Shown here piece after piece: positions 45,636 to 57,186 of a DNA stretch of 64,000 nt (position 1 is its first letter; each line of letters opens with the position of its first letter). The stretch comes from Flaviflexus equikiangi (GTDB taxonomy: Bacteria; Actinomycetota; Actinomycetes; Actinomycetales; Actinomycetaceae): NCBI RefSeq assembly GCF_014069875.1, contig NZ_CP059676.1:682001-746000 (forward strand), written 5' to 3'. The position numbers were made by a program, and so were the translations under genes. The notes under the pieces were generated by a model. It was not told the DNA's origin, made no database searches, and was given only the letters and a program-made list of their open reading frames with translations.

Positions 45636-46691
45636 GTGGATATTCAGATGAGCGAGCTGCGGATCGTTGAAGCAGAGCTCGGAATCAGTGTCGACGTTCT
45701 TGTCGGAGCAATCGAAGACGCGCTCCTGCATGCCTACCACCGCGTGCCGGGTGCGATCCACCAGGCCAGAGTCGAACTCGACCGCGACACGGGCAAGGCG
45801 ACCGTGTGGGCCGTCGAACTCGACGATGACGGCAACCCCGCCGGGGAGTTCGATGACACGCCGAGCGACTTCGGCCGCATCGCAACCTCGACAGCACGCA
45901 GCATCATCGCGCAGCGCCTGCGGGACGCTGAAGCGGACCGCGTGCTCGGCTCGTTCAAGGGCAAGCAGGGCACCGTCGTGTCCGGCGTCGTCCAAGCCAA
46001 CCCGCCCCGGACGAACCCGGACGACATCTTCATCAACGTCGGAGAGCACGAGGCCCTCCTCCGCAAGGACGAGCAGGTTCCGACCGAGCGTTTCCGCCAC
46101 GGAGACCGGGTGCGCGCCTATGTCCTCGACGTATCCGTCGGGCACCGCGGCGCAACCGTGCGACTGTCCCGCTCCCACCCTGACTTCGTGCGCCGCCTCT
46201 TCGAGACAGAGGTGCCGGAGATCGAGGGTGGGGACGTGGAGATCGTTGCGCTTGCCCGAGAAGCCGGTCATCGCACCAAGCTCGCCGTGTGGAGCCCCGA
46301 CCAGTCCATCAACGCCAAAGGCGCCTGCATCGGGCACAACGGCCAGCGTGTTCGCGCCGTCATGGAGGAACTCGGCGGGGAGAAGATCGACATCGTCGAC
46401 TACGATGACGAGCCCGCCGCCTTCATCGCCGCCGCACTCTCCCCGGCTCGTGTCACCCAGGTCGACGTGTTGAGCATGGATAACCGTCAGGCACGCGCCG
46501 TCGTGCCCGACGATCAGGCCTCCCTCGCCATCGGCAAGGATGCGCAGAACGTGCGCCTCGCGGCGAAGCTCACCGGCTGGTCGATCGACATCCGCAAAGA
46601 GTCGGAAATGGCGGCGGCAGGTGCCGAAGCTGAAGCCAGAAAAGCCGCCGCTGCAGAGGATAATGTCGCAGACGACGAGTCGGACGACTGA
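45636..46691 (+). CDS. nusA: transcription termination/antitermination factor NusA
   Basis: 351 residues, the short actinobacterial form without C-terminal acidic repeats. It binds RNA polymerase and RNA at pauses. An N-terminal RNAP-binding domain (about 1-120) is followed by an S1 domain (VVSGVVQAN onwards) and two KH domains with GACIGHNGQRVRAVM and DDQASLAIGKDAQNVRLAA. AGGAG six bases before the GTG at 45636 sets the start. Confidence 0.96.
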   Translation: MDIQMSELRIVEAELGISVDVLVGAIEDALLHAYHRVPGAIHQARVELDRDTGKATVWAVELDDDGNPAGEFDDTPSDFGRIATSTARSIIAQRLRDAEADRVLGSFKGKQGTVVSGVVQANPPRTNPDDIFINVGEHEALLRKDEQVPTERFRHGDRVRAYVLDVSVGHRGATVRLSRSHPDFVRRLFETEVPEIEGGDVEIVALAREAGHRTKLAVWSPDQSINAKGACIGHNGQRVRAVMEELGGEKIDIVDYDDEPAAFIAAALSPARVTQVDVLSMDNRQARAVVPDDQASLAIGKDAQNVRLAAKLTGWSIDIRKESEMAAAGAEAEARKAAAAEDNVADDESDD

Positions 46692-46753
46692 GAGATCACA
46701 CACCCGCCCGCGTAATGCTGGTGGTTTGTGAGGGAGAGTTGATAGAATCATAG

Positions 46754-46771
46754 ATGGTTTACGCCGCTTAA
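46754..46771 (+). other. possible leaderless five-codon leader ORF
   Basis: ATG-GTT-TAC-GCC-GCT-TAA lies five bases after a good -10 hexamer (TAGAAT, 46743-46748) and ends three bases before the ylxR ATG. Too short to prove; it would place ylxR translation after a terminating ribosome. Confidence 0.25.
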
Positions 46772-46774
46772 CAG

Positions 46775-47101
46775 ATGGATGACGTGTTGACTCATATACC
46801 TCAGCGCACATGCATCGGTTGCCGACAGCGTGAACCGCGGTCCGCCCTGGTCCGGCTCGTGGCGCAGCAACACACCGTTGCTGTCGACGCGGACCGAGTT
46901 CTCCCGGGGCGAGGCGCGTGGCTGCATCGTCGCCGCGACTGCCTGAACCGTGCGCTCGCCTCCCGAGCCTGTTCCCGTCATCTGCGCACAGCGATCACGG
47001 ACACCTCGGGACTTGAGGAATGGTTTGACCTCGGCTCATCCGGAGCCGTACTAGAAGAAGCGACGAAGAAAGCGGGTAGGAAGCCGATGGGCGCCCAATG
47101 A
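46775..47101 (+). CDS. ylxR: YlxR-family RNA-binding protein (RnpM)
   Basis: 108 residues. The motif RTCIGCRQREPRSALVRLV and GRGAWLH are the YlxR signature; a second pair of cysteines (DCLNRA and RACSRH) is noted. In Bacillus the protein modulates RNase P. It lies between nusA and infB as in nearly all Gram-positive genomes. A -10 hexamer at 46743-46748 shows it may also have its own promoter. Confidence 0.92.
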   Translation: MDDVLTHIPQRTCIGCRQREPRSALVRLVAQQHTVAVDADRVLPGRGAWLHRRRDCLNRALASRACSRHLRTAITDTSGLEEWFDLGSSGAVLEEATKKAGRKPMGAQ

Positions 47102-47171
47102 GTACCCAGCGATGAGCTGCCAGCAGTAAAGGGTCTGTCGCACCTGCGCGGACCCCACAAGAAGGAGAAAT

Positions 47172-50066
<2,895 letters not shown>

Positions 50067-50075
50067 TCACCGGTG

Positions 50076-50097
50076 AGCGGGCCCTGAGGGGCCCGCT
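50076..50097 (+). terminator. hairpin after infB
   Basis: A 9-bp stem (AGCGGGCCC with GGGCCCGCT-type pairing) and 4-base loop between infB and rbfA, followed by TTCT. It is likely partial, allowing read-through into rbfA. Confidence 0.6.
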
Positions 50098-50118
50098 TCT
50101 GGGGAAGAGGAAGATTCC

Positions 50119-50550
50119 ATGGCTGAAAACCCCCGCGCCCGCAAGGTCGCCGATCGGATTCACGAGATCGTGGCCATCATGATCGACCGGAAGCTGAAAG
50201 ATCCGCGACTCGGCATGGTGACGGTGACAGATGTTCGCGTCACCGGCGATCTGCAGAACGCAACAATCTTCTACACGGTGCTCGGCGACGAGACCGAGCG
50301 TCAGGCCTCCGGTGCGGCTCTCGAGTCCGCCAAGGGCATGATCCGCTCCGAAGTGGGCAAGCAGCTCGGCCTGCGCCTCACGCCCACGATCGCTTTCGTC
50401 GCCGACGCCCTCCCGGTGGCGGCGCGCTCGATCGAGGATGCTCTCATCGCGGCACGCATGAGGGATTCCGAGCTTGCTCGCCTGCGCGAGTCGGCGGAAC
50501 CGGCTGGTGACGCAGACCCGTACAAGAAGCCTGCCGAAGACGACGAATGA
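50119..50550 (+). CDS. rbfA: 30S ribosome-binding factor RbfA
   Basis: 143 residues. It binds the 30S subunit near helix 1 of 16S rRNA and is needed for maturation and cold adaptation. The KH-type fold shows [30 protein letters not shown] and the [20 protein letters not shown] helix. The polar C-terminal tail is normal. The stop overlaps the truB ATG (ATGA). Confidence 0.96.
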   Translation: MAENPRARKVADRIHEIVAIMIDRKLKDPRLGMVTVTDVRVTGDLQNATIFYTVLGDETERQASGAALESAKGMIRSEVGKQLGLRLTPTIAFVADALPVAARSIEDALIAARMRDSELARLRESAEPAGDADPYKKPAEDDE

Positions 50551-51446
50551 TCGAAACACCGCGCGGTATATCCCCAGCAGCGTCGGGAATCCTTGTGGTC
50601 GACAAACCCGCCGCCGTCACGTCTCACGATGTGGTGGCGGCGGTTCGTCGTCTCGCCTGCACGAAGAAGGTCGGCCATGCCGGCACTCTCGACCCTGCCG
50701 CGACGGGGGTGCTCGTCCTCGGGATCGGTGCGGGAACGAAGCTCCTCACCTACCTGTCCGGGGCGGACAAGGACTACGTCTCCCGGTTCAGGCTCGGGCA
50801 GGAGACCGATACTGAAGACCTTGAGGGCAGGATCGTCTCGACTCCGGGAATCGACGCGAGCGACGACGAGATCGACGCCGCACTCGCATCCTTGACGGGG
50901 ACAATCTCCCAGGTTCCGTCCGCTTATTCGGCGAAGAAGATCGACGGGAAGAGAGCCTACGACCTGGCGAGAGCCGGCGAGAAGGTCGACCTGAAGGCCG
51001 TCGAGGTGACGGTCAGCCGTCTCGTCCGGACCTCACCCATCGTGCGCCGCGACGGGCTGGCAGATTTCGATGTCGAGGTCACCTGTTCATCCGGCACCTA
51101 TGTTCGTGCCCTTGCCCGCCAGACCGGCCAAGCACTCGGGTCGATCGGCCACATCACCGCGCTGCGCCGCACCCGGGTGGGAGGGTTCACGGAGGCACGC
51201 TCCGTGGCAGACATGGTGGAGCAGGTTGGTCACGAACCGCTCTCGGTGATCCCCCTCGCGGAGGCTGCCCGCCGGGCACTGCCGTGGGCCGAGATCACGG
51301 ACAGCCAGGAGCAGGCCCTGCGGTACGGCCAGTTCATCGACCTCGATGCGTCGACACCCGTGGCCCTCGTGCGGGGCGACACGCTTGTCGCCATCGGAAA
51401 GAAGCGCGGGAGCCAGATCGGCCCCGCCGTCGTATTCGCGCACTAG
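50547..51446 (+). CDS. truB: tRNA pseudouridine(55) synthase
   Basis: 299 residues. Makes pseudouridine 55 in the T-loop of tRNAs. The catalytic aspartate is in [16 protein letters not shown], followed by YDLAR and [17 protein letters not shown]-type C-terminal domain follows. Overlaps rbfA by four bases, and its TAG overlaps the stop codon of the convergent CdaR-type regulator in a shared CTAG. Confidence 0.96.
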   Translation: MIETPRGISPAASGILVVDKPAAVTSHDVVAAVRRLACTKKVGHAGTLDPAATGVLVLGIGAGTKLLTYLSGADKDYVSRFRLGQETDTEDLEGRIVSTPGIDASDDEIDAALASLTGTISQVPSAYSAKKIDGKRAYDLARAGEKVDLKAVEVTVSRLVRTSPIVRRDGLADFDVEVTCSSGTYVRALARQTGQALGSIGHITALRRTRVGGFTEARSVADMVEQVGHEPLSVIPLAEAARRALPWAEITDSQEQALRYGQFIDLDASTPVALVRGDTLVAIGKKRGSQIGPAVVFAH

Positions 51447-52555
51447 TCGAGCTGGAGGGCGAGCCACAGCACGGCGGCATCACCCGTGCTCCGGGGATCC
51501 AAGCCGGTCGTTTCGGCGATGCGATGAAGGCGCCCGCTGAGAGTGTTCTTGTGGACGTGGAGAACCTCAGCTGCTCGCGTCAGCGACCCGTCAGCATCGA
51601 AGTAGGCGCGCAAGGACTTCAGCAGCTCCCCGCGCACCTGTGGCGGCATGCCGGAGAAGATTCGTGTCGTGAAGGCATGCCGTTCCCGCTGGGGGATCGC
51701 GGACAGGAGGACATCGACCGTGACCTCGTCGTAGCGCTGCACGTCGATGGTCGAATGGAGGGCGCGTCGCAGTGCCCTCATGGACTGTTCTGCGGCCTCC
51801 GGCGCTGACACGCCCAGGCATGACACGCCTGCCGCGAGTCGCAGGTTGGATGATGCTCGGACGCGACGCGCGAGCTGGTCAAGCCACTCAACAGTCGGCG
51901 TCAGCCCATTCGTCGATTCCCGATCGAGCGGGAAGAGGATCACGATTCGGCTGGCGATCTGAGCGGTGATGGCGCCGCGCGACCGGGCGGCATGAACGAC
52001 CGTCTCGGTCACGCGATCGATGTCGAGCTGGCGCGGATGATCGGACCGAGCCACGGCCTGCGCTGTGACGACGAGGTACTGGGCCGATACGTCGATGCCG
52101 AAATCACGGCCCTCCGCGATCAGGCTCGGGCTGAGCTCACGAGCGCCGGAAAGCCATGATTCGAGGAAACGCGTATAGGAACGTGTGTGCCGCTCCGCGG
52201 TCTCCCGGCTCCGGGTTTCTCGAAGCAGGATCTCTGTCATCTTCTGGAGGACGTGGGCGGGGGTTGTGAAGGTGGCGGGATCGCCGGTGATGCCGAGAAC
52301 GCCCGTGATCTCGCCGTCCGCCCAGATCGGCAGGTTGAGCCCGGGACGCACTCCCGGCATGTCAGGATCGGTGATGATGAGTCGATCGAGCTGATCGGCG
52401 ATGATCCGGGCAGCCCCCTGATGGTGCTGTCCCACACGTGCCGGGTCGGTGCTGGCGATGATGACGGCACCCTGGTCGATGAGGTTGACGTCCGCACCCA
52501 GCACGGAACTGATCTCGGACACGATGCGCTGCGCATTGTCCAGAGAAATATCCAT
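51443..52555 (-). CDS. cdaR: CdaR-family sugar-diacid-type transcriptional activator
   Basis: 370 residues from the ATG at 52555; a longer frame begins 27 codons earlier in the promoter region. The N-terminal half is the diacid-recognition domain (residues about 4-130, with GLNLPIWADGEITGVLGITG) and the C-terminal end is a PucR/CdaR helix-turn-helix with AAEVLHVHKNTLSGRLHRI. In enteric bacteria CdaR responds to glucarate, galactarate or glycerate. Here it is divergent from a GntP permease and glycerate kinase, which it probably controls. It ends inside the truB stop. Confidence 0.88.
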   Translation of the reverse strand: MDISLDNAQRIVSEISSVLGADVNLIDQGAVIIASTDPARVGQHHQGAARIIADQLDRLIITDPDMPGVRPGLNLPIWADGEITGVLGITGDPATFTTPAHVLQKMTEILLRETRSRETAERHTRSYTRFLESWLSGARELSPSLIAEGRDFGIDVSAQYLVVTAQAVARSDHPRQLDIDRVTETVVHAARSRGAITAQIASRIVILFPLDRESTNGLTPTVEWLDQLARRVRASSNLRLAAGVSCLGVSAPEAAEQSMRALRRALHSTIDVQRYDEVTVDVLLSAIPQRERHAFTTRIFSGMPPQVRGELLKSLRAYFDADGSLTRAAEVLHVHKNTLSGRLHRIAETTGLDPRSTGDAAVLWLALQLD

Positions 52556-52694
52556 TCCACCCCCGTCCTCGTATCGCCACCCATCGTACGTGGTCTGTGG
52601 CACATGTGTGGGGCGAAAGAGTGGTCTGGGGACCATCGTTGGCGGGACGTGGGCGCGACTATGGTCAACTCCAAGTCATCGCAAAGGAGCTGAC

Positions 52695-54095
52695 ATGACT
52701 GGCATCCCACTCATCATCGTTTTCGCCCTCGCCATCGTCCTCATGATCATCATGATCTCGAAGTGGCGGATCCACCCCTTCATCTCGATCATGCTGGTCG
52801 CGCTCGGTCTCGGCCTGATCGGCGGTATCCCGCTTGTCAACAAGACCGACGAGGCGGGAGAGACGATCAACGGCCTTGCGACTGTCATCGGTCTCGGATT
52901 CTCGGGAACCTTCACCTCCATCGGTATCGTCATCATCCTCGGTGCGCTGATCGGGCTCATCCTCGAGAAGACGGGCGCGGCCTTCCAGATCGCGGATGCT
53001 CTCGTCCGCGTTATCGGGAAGAAGCGGCCCGTGCTGGCAACCCAGCTCATGGGATGGGTCGTCTCCATCCCCGTCTTCTGCGACTCCGGCTTCGTCATCC
53101 TCAACCCGATCAGGCGGGCTCTCGCACGGCGCACGGGCGCATCATCGGTGGCGATGACAGTCGCCCTTTCGGCAGGTCTCTACACCTCCCATGTCTTCAT
53201 CCCGCCCACCCCCGGCCCCATCGCGGCCGCCAACACCCTCGGTATCGGCGACAACATCCTCATCGTCATCGGCATCGGAACCCTCGTCTCCATTCCCGCG
53301 CTCGTCGTGTCCTATTTCTATGCTCAGTGGATCGGCAAGAGGATCACGGCGAACGATGAGGACGAAGAGCTCGATGATGCGACCCTCGAGAACCTCTATG
53401 AGGAGCTCCGCGCCTCGTACGGCAGACTGCCCGGCGTCGGCGCTTCCTTCCTTCCCATCCTCGTCCCCATTCTCGCCATGGCGCTCGGCTCCATCGGATC
53501 GCTTTTCGAATGGGATGGAGTCCTCGGGGACGTCGTCGGCTTCATCGGCACGCCGATCATCGCTCTCGCCATCGGCGTCGTCTTCGCCGTTCTCGTCCTC
53601 GGGAGCGTGGGCAGGATGACGGACTTCTACGACATCACGGACGAGACCCTCCGTGTTGTCGGGCCGATCCTCTTCATCACCGCCGCCGGCGGGGTTCTCG
53701 GCCGCGTCATCGCCTCCACGGACCTCGTCGCCTTCATCGAGGAGAACGCCACGACGTTCGCCTCTGTCGGACTGTTCTTCCCGTTCATCATCGCCGCGAT
53801 CCTCAAGACCGCTCAGGGCTCCTCGACCGTCGCGCTCGTGACAACCGCCGGCATCGTCGCCCCGCTCCTGCCGGCCCTCGGACTCGAGACCCCCGTCCAG
53901 ATCGCGCTCGCCGTCATGGCGATCGCGGCCGGTGCGATGACCGTGTCGCACGCCAACGATTCCTACTTCTGGGTCGTGACAAACTTTGGTGGGCTCACGC
54001 CCCAGGAGGGCTACAAGACGCAGACGATGGTGACGCTGATCATGGGTGTCACATCGATCATCGTCATCTGGCTCCTCGGGCTGATCTTCGTCTGA
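52695..54095 (+). CDS. gntP: GntP-family gluconate/carboxylate permease
   Basis: 466 residues, about 12 to 14 transmembrane helices. GLGFSGTFTSIGIVIILGAL, SIPVFCDSGFVILNPIRRAL, LSAGLYTSHVFIPPTPGPIA and AGAMTVSHANDSYFWVV are GntP signatures. The family takes up gluconate, D-glycerate or related hydroxy acids by proton symport. AAGGAG precedes the ATG. The partner glycerate kinase 14 bases downstream suggests glycerate as the substrate. Confidence 0.92.
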   Translation: MTGIPLIIVFALAIVLMIIMISKWRIHPFISIMLVALGLGLIGGIPLVNKTDEAGETINGLATVIGLGFSGTFTSIGIVIILGALIGLILEKTGAAFQIADALVRVIGKKRPVLATQLMGWVVSIPVFCDSGFVILNPIRRALARRTGASSVAMTVALSAGLYTSHVFIPPTPGPIAAANTLGIGDNILIVIGIGTLVSIPALVVSYFYAQWIGKRITANDEDEELDDATLENLYEELRASYGRLPGVGASFLPILVPILAMALGSIGSLFEWDGVLGDVVGFIGTPIIALAIGVVFAVLVLGSVGRMTDFYDITDETLRVVGPILFITAAGGVLGRVIASTDLVAFIEENATTFASVGLFFPFIIAAILKTAQGSSTVALVTTAGIVAPLLPALGLETPVQIALAVMAIAAGAMTVSHANDSYFWVVTNFGGLTPQEGYKTQTMVTLIMGVTSIIVIWLLGLIFV

Positions 54096-54109
54096 CCGTC
54101 AGGAGCATC

Positions 54110-55261
54110 ATGCACATCGTCATCGTCTCGGATTCGTTCAAGGGCGCCATCACCTCGCGGGAGGCGCACGACGCCATCGCCCTCGGCGTGCGGCGGGCCG
54201 TCCCGCAGGCGCGGATCACCGCGATTCCGGTCGCTGACGGCGGGGAGGGCACCGTGGACGCCATGCTGGCGGCCGGCGGAGGCGATAGCGCCGTCGCCGA
54301 GGTGTGCGGAGTGTTCCCAGGGGAGCGTGTCCATGCCCGCTATGGTCGCCTCGATTCGACGACAGCGATTGTCGAGATGGCGGAGTGCGCGGGACTCCCG
54401 CTCGCGGACGGACGCCGGCAGACGGAGGAGGCGACAACCTACGGCGTGGGAGAGCTGATCCGTGAAGCCGTCGAGACAGGCTGCCATCACGTCATCGTGG
54501 GAGCGGGCGGCAGCGCGACGACGGATCTGGGATGTGGGGCGGCCGCCGCTCTCGGAGTCGTCTTCCGCGATGACGAGGGGGAGGAGTTCGTCCCCGTCGG
54601 ACGGACGCTGTCGAACGTTGCCAGTATCGACACGAGCGGGGCGAGACGACTCCTCGAGAACGTGACTCTCACCGTCATGTGCGATATCGATAACCCGCTC
54701 GCGGGAACGACGGGTGCGGCCCACGTCTTCGCCCCGCAGAAGGGTGCGGACAATGCGACCGTGCAGATCCTCGATCAGGGGCTCTCACACGTCGCCTCCC
54801 TCATGGCGCGAGACCACGGGATCGACATTGCGGACATCCCGGGAGCAGGAGCGGCGGGAGGTCTCGCCGGTGGCCTCATGGCGTTCTGCGGGGCCACGCT
54901 CAAGCCCGGCATCGACGCCGTTCTCGAGGCCGCGGACTTTGCCGCTGTCATAGCAGATGCTGATCTCATCATCACAGGTGAAGGCCGCATCGACGGCCAG
55001 TCCCTCTCCGGCAAGGTCCCCGTCGGGGTGGCGCGATGGGCGAAGAGGTACCGCGACGATCTGCCCGTCGTCGTCCTCGCGGGCTCGATCGGTCCAGATA
55101 TCGATGAGGTGTATGGGGAGGGAATCACGGCAGTGTTCCCGATCGGACGTGCCCCAGAGCCCCTTCACGACGCGATCGAGCACACGGAGGAGAACCTGGC
55201 GGCCAGCGCGCACAGCCTTGTTCGTCTCTGCTCCACCATCGCACAGTCAGCCTCTTCTTAG
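54110..55261 (+). CDS. glxK: glycerate kinase, type II (GarK/GlxK)
   Basis: 383 residues. Phosphorylates D-glycerate to 2-phosphoglycerate, joining glycerate to glycolysis. The start IVIVSDSFKGAITSREA and PVADGGEGTVDAML are the family motifs; GAGGSATTDLGCG-x-GAAAALG and DIDNPL-x-G follow; ITGEGRIDGQSL-x-GK is the glycine-rich C-terminal element. AGGAG lies seven bases before the ATG. It follows gntP closely. Confidence 0.95.
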   Translation: MHIVIVSDSFKGAITSREAHDAIALGVRRAVPQARITAIPVADGGEGTVDAMLAAGGGDSAVAEVCGVFPGERVHARYGRLDSTTAIVEMAECAGLPLADGRRQTEEATTYGVGELIREAVETGCHHVIVGAGGSATTDLGCGAAAALGVVFRDDEGEEFVPVGRTLSNVASIDTSGARRLLENVTLTVMCDIDNPLAGTTGAAHVFAPQKGADNATVQILDQGLSHVASLMARDHGIDIADIPGAGAAGGLAGGLMAFCGATLKPGIDAVLEAADFAAVIADADLIITGEGRIDGQSLSGKVPVGVARWAKRYRDDLPVVVLAGSIGPDIDEVYGEGITAVFPIGRAPEPLHDAIEHTEENLAASAHSLVRLCSTIAQSASS

Positions 55262-55374
55262 CCGAGACGACTCGTTGGCGGCAATCGGGAGCAACCGGAT
55301 TCTTCGTTGACAGATGCTGTCGGTCGGAGGCGGGTGGCTTGGTGGCCGCTTCGAATGTCCCGGTCTCCGTCCCC

Positions 55375-55380
55375 TAGACT
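55375..55380 (+). promoter_or_regulatory. -10 element for the leaderless Cys-rich gene and ribF
   Basis: TAGACT ends six bases before the ATG at 55387, identical to the tsaD -10 hexamer. No ribosome site intervenes. Confidence 0.6.
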
Positions 55381-55386
55381 GGCATC

Positions 55387-55566
55387 ATGAGTTCACCATG
55401 TGCATGTGGCAAGCAAGGATCCAAGTGTGGGTGCGGAGGCCAAGGCCGCCGCGGCGGCTGCGGGAATGGCGGAGGATGCGGATGTGGGGGAGGCGGTTCG
55501 GCCGCCCCAGCCGTCCGGGATCTCTCCGAGGGACGCCCACAGCTCGGCCTGCGGTCAGGTATCTGA
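55387..55566 (+). CDS. 59-residue Cys/Gly-rich small protein
   Basis: Not a recognised family. Seven cysteines lie at residues 5, 7, 14, 16, 25, 31 and 33: three CxC pairs plus one single Cys, in a Gly-rich context (CACGKQG, CGCGGQG, GCGNGGG, CGCGGGG). A short polar tail without Cys follows. The ATG has a well-placed -10 (TAGACT, six-base spacing) with no ribosome site, fitting the leaderless starts around it. The stop codon overlaps the ribF ATG in TGATG, so it is translated upstream of and coupled to ribF. The CxC pattern suggests metal or thiol chemistry. It falls below the size limit of common gene callers, which may hide it. Confidence 0.7.
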   Translation: MSSPCACGKQGSKCGCGGQGRRGGCGNGGGCGCGGGGSAAPAVRDLSEGRPQLGLRSGI

Positions 55567-56594
55567 TGGAGGTGTGGCGCTCTTCTGCCGACATCCCCTC
55601 CGACCTGGCAGGATCAGTCGTCACCATCGGCGTCTTCGACGGCGTCCACAAGGGCCACCGTGCCGTCATCAGCGAAGCGGTCCGGCAGGCTGGCGCTCTC
55701 GGACTTCCCTGCATCGTCCTCACCTTCGACCCTCATCCGGGCACAGTCCACAATCCAGAGAGCGAGATCCCCCTCGTCATCTCGCTCGACGATCGGCTGC
55801 GCCTCCTCGAAGCGCTCGGAGTCGACGTCACGTTCGTCCAGCACTACACACTGGACTATGCGATGGCGAGCGCGCAGGAATTCATCGGTCACCAGGTTGT
55901 CGGCGATCTCAAGGCTCGAGCAGTCGTCGTCGGTGAGGACGCGCGGTTCGGCCGCGGCAACGAGGGGGACGGCAAGCTCCTGCAGTCTCTCGGCGAGTCG
56001 CTCGGCTTCACGGTGACACTCGTGCGCGACCTCGAGGATTCGACGAGCGGACGCCGCTGGTCCTCCACGTGGCTGCGCGAACTGCTGGATGAAGGAAACG
56101 TCAAGGGAGCGACGAAGGTTCTCGGGCGGCTCCACCGGCTCCAGGGCACCGTCGTCCACGGGCACAAGAGAGGCCGCGAACTCGGTTTCCCGACCGCCAA
56201 TCTTCAAGCATCCTCAGCGGGGGTCGTGCCGCAGGACGGGGTGTATGCCGGATGGTTGGTTCGCACGGTTCCGGGCACGTCGGCCGTCGAGAACCTCCCG
56301 GCAGCGATCTCTGTCGGCACGAACCCCCAGTTCGATGGCGAGAAGAGGACAGTGGAGGCACACGTGCTGGGCCGAACGGATCTCGATCTCTACGGCGAGG
56401 AGATCTCCATCGACCTCGTCGCCTATCTGCGTCCCATGTGGGCCTTCGACACTCTCGACGAACTGCTGGGGCAGATGGACGAGGACTTGCGCCAGTCCGC
56501 GCTCGCGCTCGGGGTTCCCGTCAGCGGGCGCGTCGACCCGCGCCGCGTCACGGCAGGAACAGAGGTTTCCGCAGAACAGAATCTCACCTGGTAG
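55566..56594 (+). CDS. ribF: bifunctional riboflavin kinase / FAD synthetase
   Basis: 342 residues from the ATG that overlaps the preceding small gene. Makes FMN and then FAD. The N-terminal FAD synthetase domain starts TIGVFDGVHKGHRAVI (nucleotidyltransferase HxGH motif) and continues with AVVVGEDARFGRGNEGD; the C-terminal kinase domain has VVHGHKRGRELGFPTANL and DLYGEEISIDLVAYLRP. The open frame extends 84 codons upstream but through another gene. Stand-alone ribF before rpsO equals actinobacterial synteny. Confidence 0.96.
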   Translation: MEVWRSSADIPSDLAGSVVTIGVFDGVHKGHRAVISEAVRQAGALGLPCIVLTFDPHPGTVHNPESEIPLVISLDDRLRLLEALGVDVTFVQHYTLDYAMASAQEFIGHQVVGDLKARAVVVGEDARFGRGNEGDGKLLQSLGESLGFTVTLVRDLEDSTSGRRWSSTWLRELLDEGNVKGATKVLGRLHRLQGTVVHGHKRGRELGFPTANLQASSAGVVPQDGVYAGWLVRTVPGTSAVENLPAAISVGTNPQFDGEKRTVEAHVLGRTDLDLYGEEISIDLVAYLRPMWAFDTLDELLGQMDEDLRQSALALGVPVSGRVDPRRVTAGTEVSAEQNLTW

Positions 56595-56731
56595 TGAACG
56601 TCACCGTTTCCGACGATTCTTTGCCCCTCGCGGCGTGTTAGCCTGGTGAAGCCGTCTTATCGGCCACGGATGCGTCATGCCCGGGAGAACAGGCCCCGGA
56701 GCTCTGTGCAACGGAAAGAAATTGGAGAATC

Positions 56732-57001
56732 ATGGCTCTCTCACCTGAGAAAAAGCAGCAGATCATCAAAGAGTACGCTACTCATGAGGGCGACACCGGC
56801 TCGCCGGAGGTGCAGGTAGCCCTGCTCTCTGAACGGATCAGTCAGCTGACCGAGCATTTCCGCTCGCACAAGCACGACCACCACTCCCGCCGCGGCCTCA
56901 TGCTTCTGATTGGTCAGCGCAAGCGCCTTCTGAAGTACCTCGCTGCGGAAGACATCGAGCGTTACCGCTCACTGATCGCACGTCTCGGACTGCGTCGCTA
57001 G
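56732..57001 (+). CDS. rpsO: 30S ribosomal protein S15
   Basis: 89 residues, the exact usual length. S15 binds the central domain of 16S r[41 protein letters not shown] (20 residues or fewer each) and the end LIARLGLRR are the family pattern. It precedes pnp as in nearly all bacteria. Confidence 0.98.
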   Translation: MALSPEKKQQIIKEYATHEGDTGSPEVQVALLSERISQLTEHFRSHKHDHHSRRGLMLLIGQRKRLLKYLAAEDIERYRSLIARLGLRR

Positions 57002-57009
57002 AACTCACG

Positions 57010-57033
57010 GCCCGGGCCCTCAGTGGCCCGGGC
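57010..57033 (+). terminator. hairpin after rpsO
   Basis: A 9-bp GC-rich stem (GCCCGGGCC with GGCCCGGGC) and six-base loop, followed by TTCC. Probably partial, as with the classic rpsO-pnp hairpin. Confidence 0.65.
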
Positions 57034-57090
57034 TTCCAGTTGCTCGACGTGGCCGTCGAGACAACACACTGAAGTACAACGAAGAAAATG

Positions 57091-57170
57091 GGGAGCAGGC
57101 AACCGGTCCTCGGTTGTGTGTTACGGGGCATGGTCCCGTGATGAGCAATCGATGGCCGTGGCTGGCTCCC
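57091..57170 (+). promoter_or_regulatory. structured 5' leader of pnp
   Basis: GGGAGC (57091-57096) can pair with GCTCCC (57165-57170), enclosing two smaller hairpins: CAACCG/CGGTTG (57100-57116) and ACGGG/CCCGT (57123-57139). The structure ends just before the AGAGGAA ribosome site. In Escherichia coli PNPase controls its own leader after RNase III cutting; an analogous role here is an inference. Confidence 0.45.
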
Positions 57171-57186
57171 AGAAAGTAGAGGAACC

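Noticed and set aside
55387-55566. Reading the Cys/Gly-rich small protein as a microcin-type RiPP precursor
   Set aside because: The composition recalls microcin B17, but no cyclodehydratase, protease or exporter genes are nearby and the Cys are in CxC pairs followed by an ordinary tail.
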